A stretch of DNA of 64,000 bases from Nicotiana tabacum (Eukaryota; Streptophyta; Magnoliopsida; Solanales; Solanaceae), in assembly GCF_000715075.1 (NCBI RefSeq), contig NC_134095.1, positions 65,167,990-65,231,989 of the forward strand. The letters run 5' to 3'. Positions 21,447 to 33,781 of the stretch are shown here, one piece after another. Numbering within the stretch: the first letter of the stretch is position 1; each line of letters opens with the position of its first letter. The translations under genes and the position numbers were made by a program. The notes under the pieces were generated by a model. The model was not told the DNA's origin. It saw nothing but the letters and a program-made list of their open reading frames with translations, and made no database searches.

Positions 21447-23386
21447 GATGTTATTGATAAATAAGTGTGAATGGACCAACGAGTAATTAGTAGTTGATTC
21501 AGGAAGAGCCCAGTTATGGCTAGACAAGAGGTCACAGATAAATCAATAGATCATGCAAGATAGATGTAGTGAACCGCAGCATAGTGAATTCAGTCTCGCA
21601 GATATGAGATCGTAATCATTTGAAAAAAAATTCAGATAGGAGTTGAGGCAGTTAAAGGTACCATTTTTAAGGTTTATGAAAATAAGAGAGGGTGCCACTA
21701 AGGAGACAATAAAAATTTGAGCTTAAAAGTAACCCTACGAGCACAAAGGCATAAATTTATGTAACTAAGGATTATTATAGGCGAGTAAGAATGACGAAAA
21801 TTACCTTTGGGTGTATGGTATATCAAGCTCGCAACTTTACAAGAGCCAGAAGGTCTCCCTAAGTACTACAATAGAAGACTAGCTGAGGAAATAAGGAAGA
21901 AGGTTTCCACCTAAGCGTAGTGAGCTAAAAAGTAAATGATCCTGTAACAACAGTCTCACTACAATATTGTATACACTCCATAAGAAAGTGGCACCTATCA
22001 AGGCTAATGAATGGTAAAAAATAGCCATCAAAGGTGTTGTTTGAGATCATATGAGGTACAGGAAATTATAGTATTCGGGGGCAAAAAGACAAGCCAAGTA
22101 TTCATGCAACAAGTGATAGAACGACCAGCAAAAGTAATTGCTTACATTTAAGGAAAACTGAGAAGGCACGAAAGGAAATTTATGGTGCTAGCAAGTTAAA
22201 GGAAGGTTGCGAGTAGTATAAATAGATCGGTGTAGGTCCTAAGGTAAAGTATTGTAGAGCAACAAGGTTTTAGGTAGATAGGAGTAAGGATATGAAAAGG
22301 TGAGTGAGAAGGTGACGAGAATATGTATGTCCTCGGGATTAAACCCATCAAAACAAGGGAGCTGATGATTTTCATATGTAATAAAAAGCTAGGTACAGCG
22401 GAGTGTGAGACTAGGTGCATTTAGAAGAGATGGAATGCTGTCCTGGCAGTAGAATAAGGGTGTAATTGTGATAGATAAGAGGATGATGCTTAGGCTTTTG
22501 ATTGAGTAATGATTTAACGAGAAAGGGATTTCATTAATTGCACGGGATTAGAATACCCCCATAAGATGAATCGCGTTGGGATGCAATGAAATACGTTATT
22601 GAAGTATAGTATTATCCCTAGGTGGATCAGGAAAATCACTTCAGATGTTCCCCGATAAGATGTGAGCCCTAGTGACAGTGTATTACGTAAGAGGTTGCAA
22701 GTTATCGGTGATAGATTATAGTCAACATTAAGGTGAATAAACAATAGATGGTACAAGTTCCAATGTACGAGATGAGATTTGTTTGTAATTCTTAAGATGA
22801 ATAATAATGAGGAAGCACTAAAAGACTTAGATTTATACATATATGATAAGCAGCGAGAGATTAACCTGGAGTTGGGTAGCAAACCTCGGTAATAATAAAC
22901 TAAAGTAAGTTTTATGGTATAGCATAACCTACCTAGATGTAGTAAATCCATAAGGATAGATATACAAGGCTATGAAACAAGAGATAGAAATAGTCTTAAG
23001 TTCGATAAAGTACCAAGCAAAAGACATCAGTACACCTATAGATGCCTAGATGGACAGTTTGTCATAATTCTGTATATGTTCATAAAGTGAGGCTTAGAGA
23101 TTGGCTAAAAAGATGGAGGAAAAAGAGAAGACTAGTCGTTAGGCGCTCATACAAGGACACAGTCATACATACTGCATGACATTAGGTAGCAAATGTTACG
23201 ATGTTGGAAAAATTCCGACCACATGTCATGGCGTGACAAAGAGGCCTAAAGGAGGGAATGCTCAAGCATTTGGATTTATTCACAAAACAGTTGCATAGAT
23301 GGAAAGATGAGCATTAAAGTATTCATAAGAGCCATAGTTTATGAAACTGATAAGCGCATCAGTCAACATTCGAGAATGAATGTTCC

Positions 23387-23400
23387 AAAGGGGGGAATGA
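23387..23400 (+). other. Element X polypurine tract
   Basis: AAAGGGGGGAATGA directly upstream of the 3' LTR start at 23401. It is preceded by the hairpin-like CATTCGAGAATGAATG. Confidence 0.85.
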
Positions 23401-26085
23401 TGTTACACCCCAAGTTTTCATACGTGAGAGTACGTCGTAAGTCATTGATGTAAGCTTGGAAATGAGATTATATTTGGAAGAAAATAAATTAAGTTAATCA
23501 TGTTACCTTGGAGGTTACAAATATTTAAGATCATGAATAACGAGTACCAAGAGGGTTGGAAATCTTAGAAGCTAAACCAATTGAAGAAAATAAGTTTCGT
23601 CAAAAGTCGACAAGTTTGGAATGTTATAACATGTACTTTGGGGTAAGACTAGGGTTCTTAACATAATAAGAGGTTATTATATGAGTTATTTTAGTCGTAT
23701 GATATTCATTTTCTATATTTTGAAGGCAAGCAAGTTGTGGAACAAGAGTTGGTAAAGGTCATCACAAGTTACATTCATAAATTTGCTGAAATTTAGGTCA
23801 AATGTATCTGAGCATTTCTCCAAATATACTTGGAATCATGGGGAGTTCTACCTACCAAATTGAGTATCTACGAATCTAGTTACTAACGCATTAAGACGTT
23901 TGTCAATACAACATCAGAGTAGAGAGATATTCGTATTTTTGCGAGACCGCGCAAGCAGCTCCCAATGGGACCCACTTAGGCGGTGGTTGACCTATTTCAA
24001 TTTATAAACGATTTGGACGGCTATTTTTGCTCATTTTTCAACAAAAATTAGCCTCCAAACTTCTCCTAACCCTCCTAAACATATACCACAAGGGTTTGAA
24101 GTGATTCCAAAGTGATTACACCATATTTCAACATCAAAACTTAGTTCTACTGAAGAACAACACCTTTTTGAGGTTGTGTTGTCATTGAGGATTGTTGTGG
24201 GCTGTATTTGGATGAAATTCCAAGTTGTTACTGCTGTATATGGTGAGTATAACAACCTACTAATTATTCTTAAGCTTGCTTGTATGTTGGTTAAGTTGTT
24301 AGGACGATAAACTACAAGATAAAACTTGGATTAGCTTAAGTCACTTCTATGGTGTTGTATTGCTATTGAGGGTTGTTGTAAACTGAATATAACTTGGATT
24401 TTGACTTGATGTTACTGTAGGAGGTATGTATATTGTGTTCTTGCTTGTTCCTAAGGTTATATTGATGTTGATTAAGTTAAATGGATGGGCTAGACATGAA
24501 CTAGTGAATAAAGTTGCTAATTGAGGATAGTTGAAGTTGTGGATTATTTTCGTTGTTATAAATATATGGTATAAGGCTGGAATCATTAATTAATGACGTA
24601 ATTATCATGTTAATGATACTTTTATGTTGAAGTAAGAAACTATAAGGATTGATAAGGGGTATACGGATTCCAATCGGAGCTTGCCGCTCGTCGTAATGTA
24701 GTTGTGACTTGTTGTTGTTATATGGTGTGTTGATATTGATAATTATGTATTGATGGATTGCTATGGTCATTGTCGTTGGTATATGGTATTGGAGGAGTCC
24801 CTTGTTACAAGGGATATGCTGCCCAAATTTACGTAAATGAGCTACTAGCATGAGTTATAGACAGTCTTTGCTCAGCACTGATTTTGAATCTCCTTATACT
24901 ATGATAGATTGAGTTGACTTGTTTGAAGAGTTTCTTGGAAGGGATTAAGGACTCAACGGGCTTAGGGTATGTTAAGGCACTTTCTTCTTTCTTTTGACAT
25001 GATCTAAAGTGAAATGAATACGCTACTTCATAACGGATCTACTCCTAGCAACTAAGGTTGTCCATGTTGTTCTTTCATTATAAAATTATTCTAAGCAAGT
25101 GTGTATGATCCTTGAATCCTACTAAGGTTCATATTGAGGGTATGGATGTCCATAATGTTCTTAAGTCACTCCAAAAGGTTTAGAAGGTGATTTCATGAGT
25201 CTAGCATGCATTATATATAGTATCTATTTTACTCTACCGAGATGCACTATAGTCGGCTGGGTACGGCACCTATTGTGCAACCACTGATTAGTTGGGTTTA
25301 CAGAGCTCCACGTGCCCGGGTATGATTCTACCGAGCCTTATGATGGTCGGGTACGCTTTTACTGAGTCCTCTTTGAGGCCGGGTACGATATGATGATGAT
25401 GATGCCCACAGAGGTGAATATTTTAAAAGGATTATGTATATATATGTATTATGCATTTCATATCAGTAGCCCCTAGAGGCACTCAGGTGTTACAGGTTGT
25501 ATCTCCTCTATCTCTCTCTCTCTACATTACTATTCTTGTTTATGCTTTCCTGCCTTACATACTCGATACTTTATTCGTACTGACGTCCCTTTTGCCTGGG
25601 GACGCTGCATTTCATGCCCGCAGGTCCTGATTGATAGGTTGACAGCCCTCCTAGTAGGCTATCAGCTCAGCGAAGGTGTTGGTGCACTCCACTTGCTCCG
25701 GATTTGCCTATTTGGTCAGTATGCTTTGGATATGTATTGATTGGTATGGCGGGGCCCTATCCTGACCTTTATGGTTTTATGTACTCTTAGAGGCTTGTAG
25801 ACAAATGTCAGGTGTATGGATACTTGTATAGCCTTGTCGGCCTATGTTTTGAGTTTACAAATGGTCATGTCGGCCATATAGGCCCGTATGTCACATATAT
25901 AAGTTTGTATATCATGTTGGGTCTTCATATGTTGAGTATTCCCTTATATTTTATTCTTGTTATCTCATGACGGGTTTTCTAGCTCATTTACTCATGATAG
26001 TATGATAAGAAAGATATGTTACGTTGGTACTCGGTTGAGTAAGGTACCGGGTGCCCGTCGCGGTCCTTCGGTTTGGGTCGTGACA
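23401..26085 (+). repeat. Element X 3' LTR
   Basis: 2685 bp, TGTTACACCCC to GGTCGTGACA. It includes the intron-like segment at 24243-24907 (ATG|GTGAGT...GATAG|ATT) and the stem-loop array at 25235-25385. The target duplication actag follows at 26086-26090. Confidence 0.9.
24243..24907 (+). other. Intron-like segment in X 3' LTR
   Basis: 665-bp counterpart of 17652-18319 with the same GTGAGT start, CTGAT near the end and GATAG end. Because the 3' LTR lies at the 3' end of genomic RNA, splicing here would remove the segment from the template for both LTRs of the next copy. Confidence 0.55.
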
Positions 26086-27389
26086 ACTAGGCCAGCCGAA
26101 TCAATACTAACAATATCAAGGTCTCTTGTAAATTCTTTTTCTAATTAGATTAAATCTCAAATCTTTCATTGTAATATAAATAAATACGCGGAAAACAAAT
26201 ATGCAATCGCATTTACACTGCATGATCCTAGTCTCACTAGTCATGAGCCACTAAATACAACCTAATATTGTCTACTTAATACAAGATAAGACTCAAATAT
26301 AAAGTATTAATGATAGGAAGGAGAAAAGTAGGGCTGTGAACGCGGTGCAGCTACCTTGCAATCTCCAGATAATACTCTGAAGGCAACGATCAGCTCTCAC
26401 TCGGAGGCTCTGGCACCTGGATCTGCACACAAGGTGCAGGGAGTAACGTGAGTACGCCAACTCAGTAAGTAACCAAAGTAAATAAAGGTTGCGTGCAGTG
26501 GCAAGCATTTAAAATCATATACATACTCCATCATAAAATTTCAAAAGAAATATCAAAGTCAAAATCTGTAGTTTAATAACCGAATATCTCGTAAAAACTC
26601 CAGTTTCAATGAAAGTTCTTTAAAGCATTTGATCAACATTTTTTTTCAATAGAGGCTCATTATAAAAGAAGATTGTAAACAGTAATTTCATAAACAAGCC
26701 CCTTATGCAAAGTATCACTCATATGTATATCCCATTGGGCAAGCCTCTCAGTCACTCGTGCCTCAACTCTCATCAATCAGTACTCTCACTCATCACACCC
26801 TCTCAATAGATGTCTCATAATAATAATCGTTGCGGCGTGCAACCCGATCCGTAAATATATATAGTCGACTGCGCTCACTAAGGGTGTGCAGACTCCAGAG
26901 GGGCTCCTATAGCCCAAGCACTATATGGTTGCGGCGTGCAGCCCGATCCAATACATATCATTGTGGCGTGCAGCCCGATCCATATATATATCACTGCGGC
27001 ATGCAGCCCGATCCATATATGTATATATCGTTGTGGCATGCAGCCCGATCCATAAATATATATAATCCTCACCATCAGGTCCTCGACCTTTCTCAGTCAT
27101 TAACCTCACAGCCACTCGGGCATTTCAGTAAAAAATCAGGGAACTCAGCCCAAACAGTTTTCATATATTTGAAAGTAGAGTAATGAAACTGAATCAAATA
27201 ATAAACAGGTAAAAATCATGACCGAGGATATACTTTAAAATCAAAATAGTGTGAGGATAGTAGTAAAATACCCTTGAGGGTCCAAACAGTTCGGCACAAG
27301 GCCCCAAACATGGCATTCAGCCCAAGTTAACATATTCATTTCTAAAACACATAGATATCATACAGAGTTTATCAAAGTTAAGGTAAAAA
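26086..27389 (-). repeat. LTR Z, right fragment
   Basis: Continuation of Z after element X. Shared features with the W LTR in the same order: ctgcacacaaggtgcaggga (about 26421), accaactcagtaag, a series of gcggcgtgcagcccgatcca repeats (about 26830-27050), cactcgggcatttcag, and gcccaaacatggcattcag (about 27300). The right end is lost; sequence changes to LINE1 at about 27390, without a matching Z remainder on LINE1's far side. Confidence 0.6.
26826..27062. repeat. Tandem cgtgcagcccgatccat repeats in LTR Z
   Basis: Five copies of a motif with gcggcgtgcagcccgatc (first copy gtgcaacccgatcc), each followed by atatat-type spacers. Copies are near 26832, 26930, 26965, 26996 and 27034. The W LTR has single copies (about 48825 and 55505), so amplification is specific to Z. 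Confidence 0.65.
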
Positions 27390-30069
27390 ATCCGGCCACC
27401 ATAGCCAAGGCAAAAACCACCATACCAATAAAAAATAAATTCACTCTTTTGAATAATGAGCAAATGGTTTTAGATGAAACCACTCATGAAAATAAAATGT
27501 TTATTTATAATCCAAATCATAGTCATGCAAATAAACAAATGTCCACCCTAAATGAAGATTTTGACATATTGGATAATAACGTGTCTACACCCAAAAAAAA
27601 TTGAAAACAAAGCCATGCAAGAAAACTGGCTAAATGACAAAACTACCCCTTCTACTAATACTAACTCTACTCCCCCCGCTATTAAAGAAACAAAACAAAT
27701 TAGTAATTACCCTAGCTTAAATAAAAATCTAGACAACAATCTTTCTTTAAGATTTGAAAATCCTTCCCTCCCTGAGCATGTAAACCAAATGGCAAAAAAT
27801 GATAGCCAAGTCTTACAAATGTACCATAATCATGATCACGCAATGGATACTACATCTATGGAAGAGAAGCCTATAAACAATGACATTGGGCATCCAAAAA
27901 CCATGCAATTGGCAACCCAAATTATTACCCTACCGCCCAATCCCTCGCACACTACCACTAGCCCCTCTCCTACGCCTGATTTAGAGACCTTAAGTATTTC
28001 TCCCTCTATTCAAAATGCCCAGAATTCCATCGACCCTAAGAAGACGACACAGACTTATACAAATTCTACGACAACACAGAGCACTTGCTATGGAGAATCT
28101 ACCACCTTTCCTCTCCCCCCCCCTCAACAAGAAAATCCACAAATAATTTATGTCCAACCTCCACAAGCACAGGACTACCAACCTGTTTCGTGGATGGAAA
28201 TGGGACTTATGGGCCATGCAGTGTCATTCAATCTCCAAATCAATGGTCAAGACTCAATTGTCATACTACACAACACACAATACTTAGCTCAACTAGGAGC
28301 GGAGGGCATGAGATTAGCCATGAACAACTACCTCAACCAAGTATGGCTAAACAACATCCTACAACCCCCAGCTCCCTCAGTAAACCCACAACTAGTGCAC
28401 GCTATGAGAAACCATTGGAATCTACCACCCCATTTCAACCCAATCTACCCACAGAATGCTCTCCTAGATATGTCATTCTTTCCCCCAAAAACACTAACTC
28501 AACTCAATCCCATATTCATGTCATGGGAAATCCCTCCTCCAGTCCAGGATCCTCAAATTCCTCAACCACCCCAGTAACCTCCATCACCACCTCATCAAGT
28601 AGCCCAAAACCCAGAACCAGTAGAAGCAGAAATGGAAGAGGAAGAGGAACCACTCAATATAATCTTAGAACGAGTCCTAGAGTTCTCAAACCTAGACGGG
28701 GTAAAAGTATATCTCTTTACGGAGATGCAAGAGAAGAGGCACGTACTCAACTGCCCACTAGTATTATACAAATGCTCGATGGACATCAGGCCACCTCAGG
28801 ATCTAACGGTTGGCAACAGGGCAATGATACTAGTTCCAACATTGAGAAGGAACCCAATATTGGGGGTAGTGAGGGAAAACGGGGAGCCGGCAAATCCAAA
28901 CCTTAATGTCTCTATGAATCGTCCAACTAATATCATCATTTGGAATATAAGGGGTGGTAATAACGAAAACTTTACAAGAAATTTTAGGGAAATGGTCGAC
29001 ACCCACAGACCATGCATGGTGGCTCTATTAGAAACTAGAATGGGAAGTCATGTTGAACTGCTTAATGACTTTGGTTTTACAGAGATGATAGAGGTTCCAG
29101 TTGATGGTCAGGTAGGAGGCATTGTGGTGTTGTATAACCACAAGGTTGTGACTATCCAAAACTTTGTTCATAAGAATCAAGAAATACATGCAACGATAGA
29201 GGTACTTCCTATACGTAAACTTTGGATTTTTAGTACAATATATGCTAGTACTAATATCCTTAATAGAAATATTATGTGGGAGAATCCTCAAAATATTAGT
29301 AGAAATCATATAGGTCCATGGATGGTGGGAGGAGATTTTAATGATATTTTTGGTTCTAATGAAAAGTTTGGAGGCAGACCTTTCAACGATACTAGAGCTA
29401 AGTTCCTTTGGTCTAAGATCAATAGTTGTAAACTTATTGATCTCGGATTCAAGGGATGCAAATATACTTGGTCTAACCATAGATATAAAAATAAGGGTCT
29501 AATAATGGAAAGATTGGACAAAGTATTTGGGAATCATGAATGGTAGATTTATTCCCTAAAAGATCCATAATTCATCTTCTAAAACTTATTCGGACCATAA
29601 CCCTATCCTAATTGAACAATAGAACCCTACACAAACAACCCTTTAGGCTATAAACCTTTTTTGTGTAAACACCCTGAATTTCTGCCTATTGTTAAAAACA
29701 ATTGGTCTGACCCTAACTACCTTAGAGCTAGCCAAAATTTCGTACAAAACATTAGAGATTGAAAAATTAGGACTTTTGGTGATATTATGGGTAAACAGAG
29801 AAAATTTTTAGCACGTCTGAATGGTATACAAAATTTCAAAAGTTATGCTACTAGCACTTTCCTCCAAACCCTTGAAAAAAACTTAAAGAAGGACTATAAT
29901 GATCTTCTAAGGATTGAGGAAGATTATTAGAAAATAAGATCTAAGGTAATGTGGCTAAATGAGGGAGATGCCAATACAATATTCTTCAATATTTGTGCCT
30001 CAAATAGGAAAAGAAGAAATAAGATAAAAAAATTTAAAGATGATACTGGAAATTGGACCAATGATCCCC
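27390..30069 (+). pseudogene. LINE1 part 1: 5' region, ORF1-like region and endonuclease
   Basis: Start of a plant L1-type LINE; the 5' boundary is approximate. A Pro/Thr/Ser/Asn-rich stretch (27552-28577, frame shifted near 28560) ends in a basic patch (RSRNGRGRG) and may be ORF1 or the ORF2 leader. From about 28920 an APE-like endonuclease begins: TNIIIWNIRGGNNENF, CMVALLETRMGS, GPWMVGGDFNDIFGSNEKFG, GFKGCKYTWSNHRY, MERLDKVFGNHEW, then SDHNPI after a stop at about 29544. The Asn, Glu, Asp and His positions of the fold are present. The following connector to RT (about 29640-30069) reads only piecewise (SKVMWLNEGDANTIFF at 29940). The foldback element interrupts it at 30079. Confidence 0.82.
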
Positions 30070-30696
30070 TTTTAATTAGGGATTTTTACCTTCCTATACC
30101 ACATATGAAACCTTATTACCCTCAATGTTTAAGGTTTGAGTTAATTACATTTCAGTATACCAAATTATCATTTATATACCATAATTCAAATTAGGGATAT
30201 AATTAAGGGTGCATTTATATTAGGCATAATTATAGGACTGTATCTTCTCTTTCCTTGTTTTTCCGCAATATATCATCCGCAGTGCCTTCAATCATCGTAT
30301 TCTCAGTAATGCCATTTTTTACAAACTGAATTCGATAACTCCAGCACTTTCTACAATGAAGTTTGGTGTACAGACTTAGATTAAGTTTATTTGCAAAAAT
30401 TATAAGCTACTCATTGTATGTTTTTGGACCTTAATTAATCTTTACAAGCACTCTATTATATTGAGGGAAAATGAGTACCCCCCCCCCCCCACATTTCTAT
30501 TTTGAATTCCACCATTGATCCCAATTAGAAAGCTTTGAAGCTTTGAATTCAAATTTGAGTTTTTAAAAATCATTATTTGTTTTGGTTGGGTGTTGTTGTA
30601 AATAATTCAGAATATGTTTAGGAGTTTATATCTCAATTTTGAGGGGTTTTGGTGAAGATTTAGACTTGGTTTTGGCTGAATTTTAGATTGAAACTC

Positions 30697-30702
30697 GAAG
30701 AA

Positions 30703-30733
<31 letters not shown>

Positions 30734-30795
30734 AAGAAGAAGAAGAAGAATAAGAAGAAAAAGAAGAAGAAGAAGAAGAAGAAGAAGAAGAAGAA
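30697..30795. repeat. (GAA)n tract in left arm of foldback element
   Basis: About 99 bases of GAA with two TAAG/AAAAG interruptions. It pairs in inverted orientation with (TTC)n at 31104-31142, which is shorter, so the tracts changed length independently after the arms arose. Confidence 0.9.
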
Positions 30796-31103
30796 TACAT
30801 ATTTCCAGAATTTGTAGATAAATTGTAGACTATTTTTTGCAGAAGATTTTGTAGAAGCTTTAGTCGTTTTGGATTTGTGAAAACAGAAAATAATGCATCT
30901 ACAATCAGAATACAAATTATCTACAATTTATCTACAAGATATCTACAAAGTGGATAAATTGAATTTTAATATCCCAATTCCCATTTTAATAGTAGAATAA
31001 TTGGCATTTTCGACATAATTGTAGAAGATTTGTAGAAGTTTTAGTCTTCCCAATCTACAATTTATCTACAATTCTACAATTTATCTACAATTTCTGGAAA
31101 TAT

Positions 31104-31142
31104 GTCTTCTTCTTCTTCTTCTTCTTCTTCTTCTTCTTCTTC
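31104..31142. repeat. (TTC)n tract in right arm of foldback element
   Basis: Thirteen TTC/TCT units, inverted partner of the GAA tract. It is flanked inward by repeated atctacaattt motifs (30895-31095). Confidence 0.9.
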
Positions 31143-31597
31143 AGTCAAAACTAAGTCTAATCTTTCACCAAAACCCCTCAAAATTGAGATATAAACTCCA
31201 AACCATATTCCCAATTATCTTCAACAACACCCAATCCAAACAAATAATGATTTTTGAAAACCCAAATTTGAATTCAAAGCTTTGAAGCTTTTTAATGGCT
31301 ATCAATGGTGGAAAATATATGGAAGAACAGATGAAGATGAAAAATAGAAATCTCCTTTCCGTTTCAAAATTTCGCAGCTTTCAGATCTCCTTTACGTTTC
31401 AAATTTTAAATTTAATGTGGAATAAATCAATCCCAGATTCTGTGGCTGATTTTTCGCGCGCTATAAATGGCAAATTCTGCCTAATTAACGATTGGTATAT
31501 AAATTTTAGTTAAAGTGTGGACTCGGCGAGTAATATACAAACTATGCACATTTTTGGTAATAAGGTTTCATATATGGTATAGTTAGGAAAAAATCCC

Positions 31598-31762
31598 TTT
31601 TAATTATGTCTCATGTCCAAAACTATTTTGCAAATATTTTCAACACTTCACACAGAAAAACAAGCAAGAAGAGTCCTCTAAACTATAGCTCAAACACTGG
31701 TCTTTTAAACCTTAGCGCATTAGACAGACCTTTGCTTGATATAGAAATTAAAAGGGCCATTT
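31598..31762 (+). pseudogene. LINE1 part 2: connector between endonuclease and RT
   Basis: Short LINE1 segment between the foldback element and element Y. The frame reads LIMSHVQNYFANIFNTSH, then LNLSALDRPLLDIEIKRAI, the pattern just before plant LINE RT domains (usually 'L..PF...EI..AL'). It continues past Y at 39671 with SFKPFKDPRPDELHP. Y's target duplication cattt is at 31758-31762. Confidence 0.75.
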
Positions 31763-33781
31763 TGTTACACCCCAAGTTTTCATACGTGAGAGTACGTCGT
31801 AAGTCATTGATGTAAGCTCGAAAATGAGTTTATATTTGGAATCAAATAAAGTAAGTTAATCATGTTACCTTGGAGGTTACAAATATTTAAAATCATGAAT
31901 AACGAGTACCAAGAGGGTTGGAAATCTTAGAAGCTAAACCAATTGAAGAAAATAAGTTTCGTCGAAAGTGGACAAGTTTCGAATGTTATAACATGTACTT
32001 TGGGGTGAGACTTGGGTTATTAACATGATAAGGAGGTTATTCTATGAGTTATTTTAGTCGTATGATATTCATTTTCTACATTTTGAAGGCAAGCAAGTTG
32101 TGGAACAAGAGTTGGCAAAGGTCATCACAAGTTACATTCATAAATTTGCTGAAATTTAGGTCAAATATATCTGAGAATTACTCCAAATATACTTGGAATC
32201 ATGGGGTGTTCTACCTACCAAATGGAAGGTCAACGAGTCTAGTGTCTAACGCATTAAACCGTTCGTCAATACGACATCGGAGTAGAGAGATATTCGTATT
32301 TTCGCGAGACCGCGCAAGCAGCTCCCAATGGGACCCACTTAGGCGGTGGTTGACCTACTTCAATTTATAAATGATTTGGACGCCTATTTTTGCTCATTTT
32401 TGAACTACAATTCGTCTCCAAACTTCTCCTAACCCTGCTAAACATATACCACAAGGGTTTGAAGTGATTCCAAAGTGATTACACCATATTTCAACATCAA
32501 AACTTAGTTCTAGTGAAGAACAACACCTCTTTGAGGTTGTGTTGTCATTGAGGATTGTTGTGGGCTGTATTTGGATGAAATTCCAAGTTGTTGCTGCTGT
32601 CTAAGATTGAGTTGACTTGTTTGAAGAGTTTATTGGAAGGGATTAGGGACTCAACGGGTTTAAGGTATGTTAAGGCACTTTCTTCTTTCTTTTGGCATGA
32701 TCTAAAATGAAATGAATACGCTACTTCATAACGGATCTACTCCTAGCAACTAAGGTTGTCCATGTTGTTCTTTCCTTATAAAATTATTCTAAGCAAGTGT
32801 GTATGATCCTTGAATCCTACTAAGGTTCATACTGAGGGTATGGATGTCCATAGTGCTCTTAAGTCACTCCAAAAGATTTAGAAGGTGATTCCATGAGTTG
32901 ACCATGCATTATATATATGTATCTATTTTACTCTACCGAGTGGCACTATAGTCGGCCGGGAACGGTACCTATTGTATAACCACTAATCAGTTGGTTTACC
33001 GAGCTCCACGTAGCCGGGTACGATTCTACCAAACCTTATGATGGTCAGGTACGCTTTTACCGAGTCTTCTTTGAGGCCGGGTACGATATGATGATGATGA
33101 TGCCCACAGAGGCGAAGGTTTTAAAAAGTTTATGTATATATATGTATTATGCATTTTATATCAGTAGCCCTCAGAGGCACTCAGATGTCACAGGTTGTAT
33201 CTCCTCTATCTCTTTCTTTACATTACTGTTCTTGTTTATGCTTTCCTGCCTTACATACTCGGTACTTTATTCATACTGATGCCCCTTTTGCCTGGGGACG
33301 CTGCATTTCATGCCCGCAGGTCCCGATTGATAGGTTGACAGTCCTCCTAGTTGGCTATCAGCTCAGCGAAGGTGTTGGTGCACTCCACTTGCTCCGGAGT
33401 TGCCTATTTGGTCAGTATGCTTTAGATATGTATTGATTGGTATGGCGGGGCCCTGTCCCGGCCTTTATAATTTTATGTACTCTTAGAGGCTTGTAGACAA
33501 ATGTCAGATGTATGGATACTTGTATGGCCTTGTCGGCCTATGTTTTGAGTTTACAAATGGTCATGTCGGCCTTATAGGCCCGTATGTCACATATATAAGT
33601 TTGTATATCATGTTGGGTCTTCATATGTTGAGTATTCCCTTATATTTTATTCTTGTTATCTCATGACGGGTTTTCTGGCTCATTTACTCATGATAGTATG
33701 ATAAGAAAGTTATGTTACGTTGGTACTCGGTTGAGTAAGGCACAGAGTGCCCGTTGCAGCCCTTCGGTTTGGGTTGTGACA
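31763..33781 (+). repeat. Element Y 5' LTR
   Basis: 2019 bp, TGTTACACCCC to GGTTGTGACA. The junction of the missing segment is at 32605/32606 (GTCTAAG|ATTGAG). The stem-loop array is at 32934-33083, after an ATATATAT motif. Confidence 0.9.

Larger units (their letters stand above)
19498..23400 (+). other. Element X internal region, non-coding
   Basis: 3.9 kb of A-rich sequence with only short frames. I found no RT, integrase or protease signature in six frames. It aligns by eye along its whole length to 33782-37651 of Y, with small indels only. It contains (AT)n at 21403-21443, and near the 3' end CATTCG-AGAA-TGAATG at 23367-23382 followed by the PPT. This conserved sequence may carry packaging or dimerisation signals (inference). 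Confidence 0.8.
16809..26085 (+). mobile_element. Element X: non-autonomous LTR retrotransposon (LARD-like)
   Basis: 9277-bp element with 2.69-kb LTRs, initiator-Met PBS, polypurine tract and 5-bp target duplication actag (16804-16808 and 26086-26090). The 3.9-kb internal region has no frame over about 145 codons and no gag, RT, RNase H or integrase motif on either strand. Its relative Y shares the internal sequence nearly end to end, so the non-coding state predates both insertions. This fits a large retrotransposon derivative mobilised in trans, probably by a gypsy element given its PBS, TGTTACACC...GGTCGTGACA ends and the FEDE-like motif before its PPT. Confidence 0.88.
30079..31597. mobile_element. 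Mutator-like foldback element inserted in LINE1
   Basis: 1519 bp bounded by a perfect 9-bp duplication TTTTAATTA (30070-30078 and 31598-31606), the length typical of Mutator-like transposons. Termini are inverted: GGGATTTTTACC... at the left against the complement of ...AAAAAATCCC at the right, extending about 42 bases including ATGAAACCTTATTACC. A second, long inverted pair nests inside: 30496-30860 against about 31065-31320, sharing ATCTCAATTTTGAGGGG and AAAGCTTTGAAGCTT. No transposase, so non-autonomous. The arms carry (GAA)n and (TTC)n, and a transcript across it could fold into a long hairpin. Confidence 0.85.

Noticed and set aside
22514..22951. 145-codon minus frame in element X
   Set aside because: The corresponding frame in Y is broken and shorter (36797-37069), and no domain is recognisable.
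26830..27183. Open frame with repeated short blocks (both strands)
   Set aside because: It only reads through the tandem cgtgcagcccgatcc repeats of LTR Z; no start context or family resemblance.
30607..30915. Phenylalanine-rich minus frame
   Set aside because: Product of the (GAA)n tract read backwards; low complexity within a foldback element.
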